Positions 17,557-25,487 of a stretch of DNA of 64,000 nucleotides are shown here, one piece after another. Origin of the DNA: Chitinophaga pinensis (lineage in GTDB: Bacteria > Bacteroidota > Bacteroidia > Chitinophagales > CAMDFR01); contig CAMART010000002.1 of the NCBI GenBank assembly GCA_945860705.1, positions 1 to 64,000 on the forward strand, read 5' to 3'. Position 1 is the stretch's first letter. Each line of letters starts with the position of its first letter. The notes beneath the pieces are model-generated. The model was given only the letters and a program-made list of their open reading frames with translations, did no database searches and was not told where the DNA came from. A program made the translations under genes and the position numbers.

Positions 17557-18987
17557 CTACACCGCCTTCACCTCTGCTACCAGTTTTTGAAGTGTAGCTT
17601 TTGCATCACCAAATAGCATGCGTGTTTTTGGTTCGAAGAAGAGTTCGTTTTCTATTCCTGCATATCCTTTTGCCATACCACGTTTCATCACGATAGTAGT
17701 TGTGGCATTTTCTACATCCAATACAGGCATTCCATAGATAGGACTTGAGGTATCACGCTTAGCTGCAGGATTTACTACATCATTGGCACCTATCACCATC
17801 ACTACATCAGTAGACGAAAACTCAGGATTTATTTCTTCCATTTCTACTAGTTTTGGATAAGGTACATCTGCTTCTGCAAGTAGCACATTCATATGTCCTG
17901 GCATACGACCTGCCACAGGGTGTATTGCATATTTTACTTCCACACCTTTTTCTTCTAGTGCTTTTTCGAGCTCATGACATACATGCTGTGCTTGTGCTAC
18001 AGCTAGTCCATAGCCCGGCACTATGATTACTTTTTTTGAATAACTCAATAATACAGCAGTATCATTCATCGTTATTTCTCGTATATCTCCAGCCGCTCCT
18101 GCCACTGCACTACCTGTTGAGCTTCCTCCAAACGAACCAATGATCACATTGAGCAAAGAACGATTCATGGCTTTACACATCAATATAGTAAGTATGGTTC
18201 CTGCACTTCCTACCAATATACCGCCTGTAAGCATCACACTATTGTGATACAAAAATCCTCCACATGCTGCAGCTACTCCTGTAAAAGAATTGAGCAATGA
18301 AATCACCACTGGCATATCTGCACCACCAATTGGCAATACAAACAAGACTCCATATACCAAAGCGACAAACAATATTAAATACATCCAAGTATAAGCTGCA
18401 GTAATGCCCGAAAACATAAGCACTCCACCCAATGCAAAAACACCTATCATCAAAACAATATTGATAATATGTTGAGCAGGAAAAGCAAAATCTTTTACCT
18501 TACCATTGAGCTTACCCCATGCTATCATACTACCAGCAAACGATACCGAACCAATTATAAGTCCTAATACCATTGTCATAATATCACCTCTTAGAAGCGG
18601 ATAAGATGAACCTAGTATTTCTGTTTCGTTATAGTGATGAAAAAAGTGACGCAACTCTACTATAGAAATAATAGCGGCACAGGCACCACCCATTCCGTTG
18701 AATAAGGAGACCATCTCTGGCATGGCAGTCATTTGTACTTTTTTAGCAGCAAAAAATCCAGCTACAGTTCCAATGATTAATCCACCAAATATCCAAATAT
18801 AATTTCCTAATTTATTATGGTCTGCATCTTCATAAAAAAAGATAGTACCAACTATAGCTAGTATCATACCTGCAGCTGCTACTAAGTTTCCTTTACGTGC
18901 ACTATCAGGATGACTAAGCATTTTCAAGCCTAGAATAAAAGTAATTGAACCTATTAAATATATTATTTCGAGTAAGTGAGTCTGCAT
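17557..18987 (-). CDS. pntB: NAD(P) transhydrogenase, beta subunit
   Basis: Membrane and NADP-binding subunit of the proton-translocating transhydrogenase, which transfers hydride from NADH to NADP+ using the proton gradient. About 270 N-terminal residues form membrane helices (domain II), for example GTVAGFFAAKKVQMTAMPEM and the following GMGGACAA. The C-terminal domain III (about 295-476) carries GYGLAVAQAQH and the NADP-loop region VMVIGANDVVNPAAKRD. Full length at 476 residues. The order pntAA-pntAB-pntB on this strand, with gaps of 41 and 53 bases, forms one operon. Confidence 0.97.
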   Translation of the reverse strand: MQTHLLEIIYLIGSITFILGLKMLSHPDSARKGNLVAAAGMILAIVGTIFFYEDADHNKLGNYIWIFGGLIIGTVAGFFAAKKVQMTAMPEMVSLFNGMGGACAAIISIVELRHFFHHYNETEILGSSYPLLRGDIMTMVLGLIIGSVSFAGSMIAWGKLNGKVKDFAFPAQHIINIVLMIGVFALGGVLMFSGITAAYTWMYLILFVALVYGVLFVLPIGGADMPVVISLLNSFTGVAAACGGFLYHNSVMLTGGILVGSAGTILTILMCKAMNRSLLNVIIGSFGGSSTGSAVAGAAGDIREITMNDTAVLLSYSKKVIIVPGYGLAVAQAQHVCHELEKALEEKGVEVKYAIHPVAGRMPGHMNVLLAEADVPYPKLVEMEEINPEFSSTDVVMVIGANDVVNPAAKRDTSSPIYGMPVLDVENATTTIVMKRGMAKGYAGIENELFFEPKTRMLFGDAKATLQKLVAEVKAV

Positions 18988-19040
18988 ATAATAATTTTGA
19001 ATTTTATAATTTTGAATTCTGAATAAAAAAACAATAACAG

Positions 19041-19358
19041 TTAATTAGTTTTCTTTTTTTTCTTAAACATTTCGAGCATTCTATCAGTGACCACAAAGCC
19101 TCCCACTACATTGAGCGTACCTAGTATCACTGCAAAAAAACCTAAGACTAATGCTATATAATTGTCTGGTTCTGCTTTGCCCATGACGATGATTGCTCCT
19201 ATGATTACTACACCGTGTATGGCATTAGCTCCTGACATCAATGGTGTATGAAGTACGGAAGGCACGCTACCGATTACTTCTATTCCTAAAAATATTGATA
19301 AAATAACTATGGTGATTATTTCACGATTGTCATATATAAATAGTAATACTTGTTCCAT
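19041..19358 (-). CDS. pntAB: NAD(P) transhydrogenase, small membrane subunit (alpha-2)
   Basis: In split-type transhydrogenases the membrane part of the alpha subunit is a separate short protein. This 105-residue product has three to four hydrophobic helices and the conserved segment GIEVIGSVPSVLHTPLMSGA followed by NAIHGVV, which matches the C-terminus of PntA in enterobacteria. It lies between the genes for the soluble alpha part and the beta subunit, confirming the split arrangement. Confidence 0.96.
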   Translation of the reverse strand: MEQVLLFIYDNREIITIVILSIFLGIEVIGSVPSVLHTPLMSGANAIHGVVIIGAIIVMGKAEPDNYIALVLGFFAVILGTLNVVGGFVVTDRMLEMFKKKKKTN

Positions 19359-19399
19359 ATTATAAAAAGTTCAAAGTTTAAAGTTTAATGTTCAAAGTT

Positions 19400-20521
19400 T
19401 TAATTTATTAATTGTTTTACTCGTTCGTTGGTGATATTGCCAGCATGTGTCACACAGGTACCTACTACTATATCATCTTCAAAGTTTAGGTTTATTGTCC
19501 CATCTTTTAAAATTAGTTTAGAAAAATTCATTAAGTTTTTTCCATACATCTTGCTAGCATCAGAAGAGATGGTAGAAGCAAAGTTGGAATTGCCGATGAT
19601 TTTTATCCCTTCATGAATAAACGTTTCATTATTTTTAGTGCTTTCACAATTTCCACCACTACTAGCTGCCAAATCTACAACTACACTTCCTTTTTTCATT
19701 TCACTCAGCGTAGAATTTAAAAGTAAAACAGGTGCTTTTCTTCCGGGTATTTGTGCAGTACAAATTACCACATCAGATTTAATAGCTGCATTGTGTATAG
19801 CTTCTCTTTGTTTTTGTTTAAATTCTTCAGTTTGTTCTACAGCATATCCACCAGCACTTTTATCATCTATCGCTCCTTCTACTTCCACAAATTTTGCACC
19901 TAGACTCATCACTTCTTCTTTCACTGCACTTCGCACATCAAATGCTTCTACTACGGCACCAAGTCTTCGAGCGGTAGATATAGCTTGTAGCCCAGCTACA
20001 CCTGCTCCAAGTATGAGCACTTTGGCAGGAGTGATGGTGCCTGCTGCGGTCATAAACATAGGAAAGAAATGTGGCAATTCTGTAGCAGCTGTAAGCACCG
20101 CTTTATAACCAGATACGGTAGCCATACTGCTGAGTACATCCATACTTTGTGCACGTGTGGTACGAGGCACTATATCCATGCTGAAAGTTGTAATGCCTTT
20201 TTTTTGTAAGGTTTTAATATAGTCAATACTGTCGTAGGGCGAAAACACTCCAAATAAAATAACATTATTTTTGAGTTTCTCTATATCACTTAAATCAAGC
20301 TTATTGATACAATATACCATATCAGAAACAGTAAGAATTTCGTCTCGGGATTTCAGCTTTGCACCAGCTTTTTCGTATTCTTCATTGCTAGCAAAAGCTA
20401 AAACTCCTGCATGTTGCTCTACAAATACTTCTATGTTTTGTTTTGTTAGGTTTGCTATCTCTGCGGGAAGCAAAGCAACACGTTGCTCACCAGTAGGTTC
20501 TTTTAGTACACCAATAATCAT
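19400..20521 (-). CDS. pntAA: NAD(P) transhydrogenase, NAD-binding subunit (alpha-1)
   Basis: Soluble NAD(H)-binding domain I. The chosen start is the ATG at 20521 (MIIGVLKEPTGEQRVALLP), matching the usual family start; an in-frame ATG at 20545 would add eight residues (MINQFLYI) not expected in the family. The motif RTTRAQSMDVLSSMATVSGY is the conserved RAQ loop region, and GAGVAGLQAISTARRLGA is the NAD-binding Rossmann motif. About 373 residues. First gene of pntAA-pntAB-pntB; the 41-base gap to pntAB contains short AAGTTTAA repeats. Confidence 0.95.
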   Translation of the reverse strand: MIIGVLKEPTGEQRVALLPAEIANLTKQNIEVFVEQHAGVLAFASNEEYEKAGAKLKSRDEILTVSDMVYCINKLDLSDIEKLKNNVILFGVFSPYDSIDYIKTLQKKGITTFSMDIVPRTTRAQSMDVLSSMATVSGYKAVLTAATELPHFFPMFMTAAGTITPAKVLILGAGVAGLQAISTARRLGAVVEAFDVRSAVKEEVMSLGAKFVEVEGAIDDKSAGGYAVEQTEEFKQKQREAIHNAAIKSDVVICTAQIPGRKAPVLLLNSTLSEMKKGSVVVDLAASSGGNCESTKNNETFIHEGIKIIGNSNFASTISSDASKMYGKNLMNFSKLILKDGTINLNFEDDIVVGTCVTHAGNITNERVKQLIN

Positions 20522-20615
20522 AATATAAAGAAATTGATTTATCATGTAAATATAGCATTTTTTTAAATTTTATAATCACAGTGAACGATTTACATATTAT
20601 TTTTTTGTTAAAAAC

Positions 20616-20644
20616 TTGCATTTCAAAATAAATTCGTATATTTG
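20616..20644 (+). promoter_or_regulatory. Promoter of the TetR-paa operon
   Basis: TTG at 20616-20618 and TATATTTG at 20637-20644, separated by 18 bases, fit the Bacteroidota -33 TTG / -7 TAnnTTTG consensus. It is followed without a gap by the inverted repeat at 20645-20660. Confidence 0.8.
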
Positions 20645-20660
20645 ACTAACGAACGTTAGT
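20645..20660. promoter_or_regulatory. Probable operator of the TetR-family regulator
   Basis: ACTAACGAACGTTAGT is an inverted repeat with perfect 7-base arms around a central AA. It starts immediately after the -7 element, covering the likely transcription start, and lies 7 bases before the regulator ATG. Position and symmetry are typical of an autorepressing TetR operator. I saw no second copy in the window. Confidence 0.8.
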
Positions 20661-20667
20661 TAATAGA

Positions 20668-21243
20668 ATGGCAGAAATTCTTTTAGATAGAAAACAGCAA
20701 ATACTTTTGGTAGCCCAAAATCTTTTTAAAACAAAAGGATATGGTGCGAGCAGTATGCGTGATATAGCAAAGGAAGTAGGAGTAGAAGCCGCTTCATTGT
20801 ATAATCATTTTTCATCAAAAGAAGATTTATTAAGAGAAATTTGTTTTGATATGGCGGAGCAGTTTTTTGATGAAATAGCGCCATTAGAAAAGAAAAAGTT
20901 TTCAGCCAAACAAAAATTAGAAAAAGCTATAGAAAACCACGTATCTGTAATAGTGAAAAATATAGATGCCTCTAGTGTTTTTTTTCATGAATGGAAACAT
21001 CTCAGTGAGCCACATTTAAGCGATTTTAAAACTCTTAGAAATAAATACGAGAAAAAATTTACACAGATAATAAACGAAGGAGCCGAACAAAAAGTATTTA
21101 GAAATGTTGATTTGAAGATAGTAACCTTCACCATATTTTCTGCACTCAATGCTACTTATGATTTATACAAGCCCAATGGAAAACTTAACGCAAAAGATAT
21201 TTCAAAAAAACTTTCAGATATAATTATTAACGGATTAAAATAA
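20668..21243 (+). CDS. TetR/AcrR family regulator, probable repressor of the phenylacetate operon
   Basis: A 191-residue DNA-binding repressor. The N-terminal helix-turn-helix is at about residues 24-47 (MRDIAKEVGVEAASLYNHFS followed by SKEDLL). The C-terminal ligand-binding domain is all-helical with no family-specific motif. It is 6 bases from paaA and is the first gene of the operon, so it likely senses phenylacetyl-CoA or a related thioester and controls paaA-D together with the toxin-antitoxin pair; TetR-type PaaR regulators are known from other bacteria, but the ligand here is inferred from context. The operator at 20645 implies autoregulation. Confidence 0.9.
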   Translation: MAEILLDRKQQILLVAQNLFKTKGYGASSMRDIAKEVGVEAASLYNHFSSKEDLLREICFDMAEQFFDEIAPLEKKKFSAKQKLEKAIENHVSVIVKNIDASSVFFHEWKHLSEPHLSDFKTLRNKYEKKFTQIINEGAEQKVFRNVDLKIVTFTIFSALNATYDLYKPNGKLNAKDISKKLSDIIINGLK

Positions 21244-21249
21244 AAAACC

Positions 21250-22239
21250 ATGTACGGAAATACGTCAGTAACAGCAGAAGAAGCAAAAAATTTAAACATG
21301 CTTCAAGATGATCCAGAAAAATTAGCCATTTTTGAAGCTCGTATAGAACGAGGTGAAAAAATAGAACCAGGAGACTGGATGCCCGAAGGCTATAGAAAAC
21401 AACTTATACGTATGATAGAGCAACATGCTCATTCTGAAATCGTAGGTGCATTGCCCGAAGGAACTTGGATTACTCGTTCTCCAGGTTTCAAAAGAAAACT
21501 AGCGCTCATAGCAAAAGTACAAGACGAAATTGGTCATGGACAATTATTATATAGTGCAGCTGAAACACTTGGTAAAACTAGAGAAGAAATGCTCAATGAT
21601 TTATTGTCAGGCAAAAGTAAATACAGCAATGTGTTTAACTATCCAGCAAAAACTTGGGCCGATGTAGCTGTTATTGGTTTTTTAGTTGATGGTGCCGCTA
21701 TAGTAAATCAATTGATAAATTCAAAAGGTTCTTATGGCCCTTATTGTAGAGCATTAGATAGAATTTGTTTTGAAGAATCGTTTCACCTAAAACAAGGACA
21801 CGACAATTTTGTATACCTTGCTACAGGTACACCACAACAAAGAGAAATGTTGCAAGAAGCACTCAATAGATGGTATAGACCACTACTACACTTTTTTGGG
21901 CCATCAGACAAAACATCTGTACACTCTGAAAAACTCATGAAATGGAAAATAAAACTAGCCAGCAATGATGATATGCGTAATCAGTTTTTAGATCAGTATG
22001 TACCTAAAATTTATGAACTAGGTTTGACATTGCCAGATGAAAACCTAAAGAAAAATCCTGAAACAAATAAATGGGAATTTTCAGATCCAGATTGGGATGA
22101 GTTTTATAGAGTAGTAAATGGTGGTGGCCCATGCAATGAAGAAAGACTAGAAGTAAGAAGATATGCTGAAGAACAAGGAAGATGGGTGCGTCAAGCTTTG
22201 ATGAAACCAAATGAAAGCTATGTTACTCCTTTAGCATAA
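21250..22239 (+). CDS. paaA: 1,2-phenylacetyl-CoA epoxidase, catalytic subunit PaaA
   Basis: Diiron oxygenase subunit that epoxidises the aromatic ring of phenylacetyl-CoA, the first committed step of aerobic phenylacetate breakdown. The four-helix-bundle ligand motifs are visible: [11 protein letters not shown] (about residues 91-101) and [11 protein letters not shown] (about 176-186). The 329-residue length is normal for PaaA. It follows the regulator after 6 bases. Uniquely here, paaB does not follow directly: a nucleotidyltransferase and a HEPN gene lie between. Confidence 0.97.
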   Translation: MYGNTSVTAEEAKNLNMLQDDPEKLAIFEARIERGEKIEPGDWMPEGYRKQLIRMIEQHAHSEIVGALPEGTWITRSPGFKRKLALIAKVQDEIGHGQLLYSAAETLGKTREEMLNDLLSGKSKYSNVFNYPAKTWADVAVIGFLVDGAAIVNQLINSKGSYGPYCRALDRICFEESFHLKQGHDNFVYLATGTPQQREMLQEALNRWYRPLLHFFGPSDKTSVHSEKLMKWKIKLASNDDMRNQFLDQYVPKIYELGLTLPDENLKKNPETNKWEFSDPDWDEFYRVVNGGGPCNEERLEVRRYAEEQGRWVRQALMKPNESYVTPLA

Positions 22240-22254
22240 TAAAAAGCAATAAAA

Positions 22255-22560
22255 ATGAATCAAATACTAACTAAAAACTTAGATGCAATAAAACAAATGT
22301 GTATCAATTATGATATAGATAAATTATATGCTTTTGGATCTGTATGTAATGAAAATTTTAATGTAAATAGCGATATAGACATTTTAGTTTTCTTTAAAAA
22401 TATATCTATAGAAAAATATACTGAAAATTATTTTGAGTTACATAGAAGTTTAGAATTGACTTTTGACAGAGAGATTGATTTAATAACTAATAACAGTTTA
22501 AAAAATCCTTTTTTTATAGAAAAAATAGAACAATCAAAAGTTTTGTTATATGCTGCTTGA
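22255..22560 (+). CDS. mntA: MntA-type minimal nucleotidyltransferase antitoxin
   Basis: Small nucleotidyltransferase of the DNA polymerase beta superfamily. The diagnostic GSx10DxD motif is exact: Gly28-Ser29, ten residues, Asp40-Ile-Asp42; a third acidic residue is Asp75 in REIDLIT. In characterised MntA/HepT pairs this antitoxin AMPylates a tyrosine of the HEPN toxin. At 101 residues it matches the family. It begins 15 bases after paaA and its stop overlaps the toxin start by 11 bases. All catalytic residues are present, so it is predicted active. Its presence within the paa operon is unexpected. Confidence 0.92.
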   Translation: MNQILTKNLDAIKQMCINYDIDKLYAFGSVCNENFNVNSDIDILVFFKNISIEKYTENYFELHRSLELTFDREIDLITNNSLKNPFFIEKIEQSKVLLYAA

Positions 22561-22894
22561 AGAAAAAAAATATTTATTTGACATAATAGAATCTATAAAT
22601 TCTATAGAAGAATATATAGGATTAGATAAAAATTTTGATGCATATAAGAAAGATAAAAAACTTAGAAGAGCAGTAGAAAGAGAATTAGAAATAATAGGAG
22701 AAGCTATTAATAGACTTAATAAATTAGATGGTAGAACAATAGAAATTACAGATTCAAGAAGAATAATTAATCTAAGAAATCAAGTTATTCACGGATATGA
22801 TAGTGTAGACGACACAATTATTTGGGGAATAATATCAAAATATATTCCTTTATTAAAAACAGACATAACTAATATTATAAACAATGAACAATAA
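22550..22894 (+). CDS. hepT: HepT-type HEPN ribonuclease toxin
   Basis: HEPN-fold RNase of the HepT family (DUF86). The catalytic RX4-6H motif and target tyrosine are present as RNQVIHGY: Arg76, His81 and Tyr83, i.e. RX4HXY. It is 114 residues and all-helical. The start overlaps the antitoxin gene by 11 bases and the end overlaps paaB by 11 bases, so toxin, antitoxin and paaB are translationally linked. Codons are more AT-rich than in paaA or paaB, consistent with acquisition. The pair has no promoter I can see, so it probably depends on the paa promoter. Confidence 0.92.
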   Translation: MLLEEKKYLFDIIESINSIEEYIGLDKNFDAYKKDKKLRRAVERELEIIGEAINRLNKLDGRTIEITDSRRIINLRNQVIHGYDSVDDTIIWGIISKYIPLLKTDITNIINNEQ

Positions 22895-23249
22895 ATCACT
22901 AGATCCTCGTATCGCCAGACTAGACTTACAACATGTAGAAAATGGAATAGCTCCTACCAATTCACATTGGGTAACTTATGAAGTATTTCATCAAGATAAA
23001 AGAGGTAAACAACCGGTGCATGTAGGTATAGTGCATGCTGCAAGTCCTGAGTTAGCACTTATGTTTGCAAAAGAACAATATGCTCGTAGAAAAGCTACGG
23101 CAAATCTTTGGGTAGTAAAAAGTAGTGAAGTATATACTTATGCTCCAGAAGATGAAGATATTTTTGAAACTACTCCCGAAAAAACTTTTAGAGAACCAGG
23201 ATTCTATAAAGTAAGAGACAGAATAGAAGCTTATAAAAATAAAATTTAA
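22884..23249 (+). CDS. paaB: 1,2-phenylacetyl-CoA epoxidase subunit PaaB
   Basis: Small structural subunit that bridges PaaAC heterodimers in the epoxidase complex. Recognisable by WVTYEVFHQDKRGKQPVHVG and the segment AASPELALMFAKEQYARR, then WVVKSSEVYTY. The ATG at 22884 overlaps the HEPN gene end; the next plausible starts are inside the conserved part, so this start is favoured, giving 121 residues with a slightly long N-terminus. It is followed by paaC after 4 bases. Confidence 0.95.
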   Translation: MNNKSLDPRIARLDLQHVENGIAPTNSHWVTYEVFHQDKRGKQPVHVGIVHAASPELALMFAKEQYARRKATANLWVVKSSEVYTYAPEDEDIFETTPEKTFREPGFYKVRDRIEAYKNKI

Positions 23250-23253
23250 TAAA

Positions 23254-24012
23254 ATGAATAATACAGCATTAAAAGAATTGATATTAAAAATGGCAGATGA
23301 TGCATTAATCATAGGTCATAGAAATAGTGAGTGGACAGGCATAGGGCCAGTGTTAGAAGAAGACATTGCTTTTTCATCTATGAGTCAGGATAAAATAGGT
23401 CATGCATGGGCTTTGTATAATATACTCAACGAGCATTTTGGAGAGAAAGATGCAGATACTACAGCATTTAATAGAGAAGAAAAACTATTTACATGTTGTC
23501 ATCTGGTAGAGTACCCAATAGGTGAATATGATTTTAGTTTAGTACGTCATTTTTTAATGGATAAAGCAGAGTATCATAGATATGACATGCTTACTAATTC
23601 TAGTTTTATGCCATTACAAAATCTTGCAAAAAAAGTAAAAGGCGAAATAAAATATCATGTAATGCATGCCGAAACATGGATAGAAAAACTAGCAAATGGC
23701 AATGAAGAAAGCAAAGCAAGAGTACAAAGCGCTTTAAATTATGCATATCCTTTGGCTTTATCATTATTTGAAAAAGGTACTGATGAAGTAGCTTTGATTA
23801 GTGACAATATTTTTGCAGGTGAAGAAGCATTACAAAAAGCTTGGGAAGCAGATATAAAAACTTGTGTAGAAAAATATGGACTTAAAATGCCAGAAAATAT
23901 TGATGCAACAAAATTCATGGGAGGTAGAAAAGGATTTCATACAGAATTTTTAGCTCCTTTGCTAAAAGAAATGCAGGAAGTGTTTGCTATAGATCCAAGT
24001 GCTGAATGGTAA
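23254..24012 (+). CDS. paaC: 1,2-phenylacetyl-CoA epoxidase subunit PaaC
   Basis: Structural partner of PaaA with the same helical fold but no functional diiron site. The family is recognised by ADDALIIGHRNSEWTGIGPV near residue 15, the segment LEEDIAFSSMSQDKIGHAWA, and the C-terminal GGRKGFHTEFLAPLLKEMQ. 252 residues, full length. The 68-base gap to paaD contains short AAGTTTAA-type repeats, larger than the other gaps of the operon. Confidence 0.96.
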   Translation: MNNTALKELILKMADDALIIGHRNSEWTGIGPVLEEDIAFSSMSQDKIGHAWALYNILNEHFGEKDADTTAFNREEKLFTCCHLVEYPIGEYDFSLVRHFLMDKAEYHRYDMLTNSSFMPLQNLAKKVKGEIKYHVMHAETWIEKLANGNEESKARVQSALNYAYPLALSLFEKGTDEVALISDNIFAGEEALQKAWEADIKTCVEKYGLKMPENIDATKFMGGRKGFHTEFLAPLLKEMQEVFAIDPSAEW

Positions 24013-24080
24013 TTTTATATGTTTAAAGTTGCAAGTTTAAAGTTCAAAGTTTAATTAAATCCAGTCTAAAAAACTAAAAA

Positions 24081-24575
24081 TTGATAGAGACAAATAATAT
24101 ATCGCTAGAGAGAATTTGGGAATTGCTCGAAGAGGTTAAAGACCCTGAGATACCGGTACTTTCATTAGTTGAGTTAGGAGTGATTACAAATGTTGCATTT
24201 GTAGAAAATAAAGTAGTAGTGAAAATGACTCCGACTTTTACTGGTTGTCCTGCATTGGATTTTATGCAAAAACAAATAAAAGTAAAAGTAGAAAAACATA
24301 CAGGCCTAGAAACTCAAGTAATCATTGATAAAGAGACGTTGTGGTCTTCTGATAAAATAAGTGATATAGGTAAAGAAAAATTAAAAAACTTTGGTATAGC
24401 TCCACCTCTAAAAAAAGCGTGTGGCATATCTATGGAGTCTTTTAAATACACGCCTTGTCCATTTTGCAATAGTGCTAATACTACTTTGCGCTCCACTTTT
24501 GGCTCTACGCTATGCAGAGCACAGCATTATTGCAATGATTGTAAGCAGAGTTTTGAGCAATTCAAACCACTATAA
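24081..24575 (+). CDS. paaD: Phenylacetyl-CoA epoxidase maturation protein PaaD
   Basis: Iron-sulfur/metal-assembly-type protein (MIP18/DUF59 domain) needed for the epoxidase. Residues about 8-90 hold the DUF59 core with VKDPEIPVLSLVELGVI and MTPTFTGCPALDFM; the C-terminal zinc-ribbon has CPFC near residue 132 and CNDC near residue 151. The start is TTG (24081); no ATG is available before the conserved core, and TTG gives a normal length of 164. No paaE reductase follows, so electron supply must be encoded elsewhere. Confidence 0.94.
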   Translation: MIETNNISLERIWELLEEVKDPEIPVLSLVELGVITNVAFVENKVVVKMTPTFTGCPALDFMQKQIKVKVEKHTGLETQVIIDKETLWSSDKISDIGKEKLKNFGIAPPLKKACGISMESFKYTPCPFCNSANTTLRSTFGSTLCRAQHYCNDCKQSFEQFKPL

Positions 24576-24608
24576 AATTTTTTTGTTAAAAATTTATGGA
24601 AATAGTAC

Positions 24609-24635
24609 TTGGTATTATTCTTGTGTATATATTTG
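24609..24635 (+). promoter_or_regulatory. Promoter of the PDZ protein gene
   Basis: TTG at 24609-24611 and TATATTTG at 24628-24635 match the -33/-7 consensus with a 16-base spacer, slightly short. It lies 25 bases before the ATG at 24660 and separates this gene from paaD. A TTG start at 24609 would lie inside this promoter and is therefore unlikely. Confidence 0.65.
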
Positions 24636-24659
24636 TTTAAACTTAAAAAAATAAAGTAT

Positions 24660-25343
24660 ATGAAAAAATTATTCTTAATTGCATTATCAGTATCAACATT
24701 TGCATTAGTAAGCAATGCACAAAGCACTACAAACTGTGCTCAAACGTGTGAAGTAACCAAAATAGTTGAAGAAGGCCCATTCTTAGGAGTTCAGATTCAA
24801 AATGGTCCAGGTAATACCAATGCTCAAATCATCAAAGTGTTTGAAAAAACTGCAGCAGAAAAAACAGGATTTGTAATAGGCGATGTTATTTCTAAAGTAG
24901 ACAACGAAGTAGTAAAAAATAATTTTCATTTAGTATCTATCATAGGAGCTCACAAACCTGGAGATAAAGTAAATATCACTTATACTCACAATGGTGTAAT
25001 GTCTACAGTAAATGTGAGAATAGGAGCAAAAAACACAAGGTTTGTTACAGAAAAAATCTGTTGCGAAGAAGTAAAAAACAATCTTACTGTAACAGGTGGA
25101 TTAGTTTTATATCCAAACCCTACTGTAGACAAAATTAGTATCAAAACTAATGATGCTATAGAAGGAGAAGTGACTATTTCTATCTATAACTTACAAGGTA
25201 AAGAAGTATATTTTGATAGCAAACAGAACACAGGTCAATTAAATGCATCTGTTGATGTAAGTTTTTTAACTGGTGGTGAATATATAGTAAGAATCAGCAA
25301 CGCTAAAAATAACTTTACTGAGAAATTATTTATTTCTAAATAA
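24660..25343 (+). CDS. Secreted PDZ-domain protein with T9SS C-terminal sorting domain
   Basis: Signal peptide MKKLFLIALSVSTFALVSNA, then a PDZ domain (about residues 30-120) with the carboxylate-binding type loop FLGVQI and GDVISKVDNEVVKNN. The final about 75 residues start LVLYPNPTVDKISIKT and end EKLFISK, a T9SS type A sorting domain. There is no protease domain, so it is a free PDZ module exported to the surface or medium, probably binding peptides. Start chosen at ATG 24660 because of signal peptide and promoter positions. Confidence 0.88.
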   Translation: MKKLFLIALSVSTFALVSNAQSTTNCAQTCEVTKIVEEGPFLGVQIQNGPGNTNAQIIKVFEKTAAEKTGFVIGDVISKVDNEVVKNNFHLVSIIGAHKPGDKVNITYTHNGVMSTVNVRIGAKNTRFVTEKICCEEVKNNLTVTGGLVLYPNPTVDKISIKTNDAIEGEVTISIYNLQGKEVYFDSKQNTGQLNASVDVSFLTGGEYIVRISNAKNNFTEKLFISK

Positions 25344-25366
25344 TTTTAATTTACAATAAATTATAG

Positions 25367-25399
25367 AAGCCCTTTATTCAATGAATAAAGGGCTTTTTT
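25367..25399 (+). terminator. Intrinsic terminator after the PDZ gene
   Basis: Arms AAGCCCTTTATTC (25367-25379) and GAATAAAGGGCTT (25383-25395) close to form a GC-containing stem, followed by TTTTT. It lies 23 bases after the stop. Confidence 0.9.
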
Positions 25400-25487
25400 G
25401 TTAAATTATGTAAAAGAATTAAACCTTGGCATATACTTTGAGTCTATAGAATAATAAATCATTAATCAATTTAAAAAAAAGAAAAAT

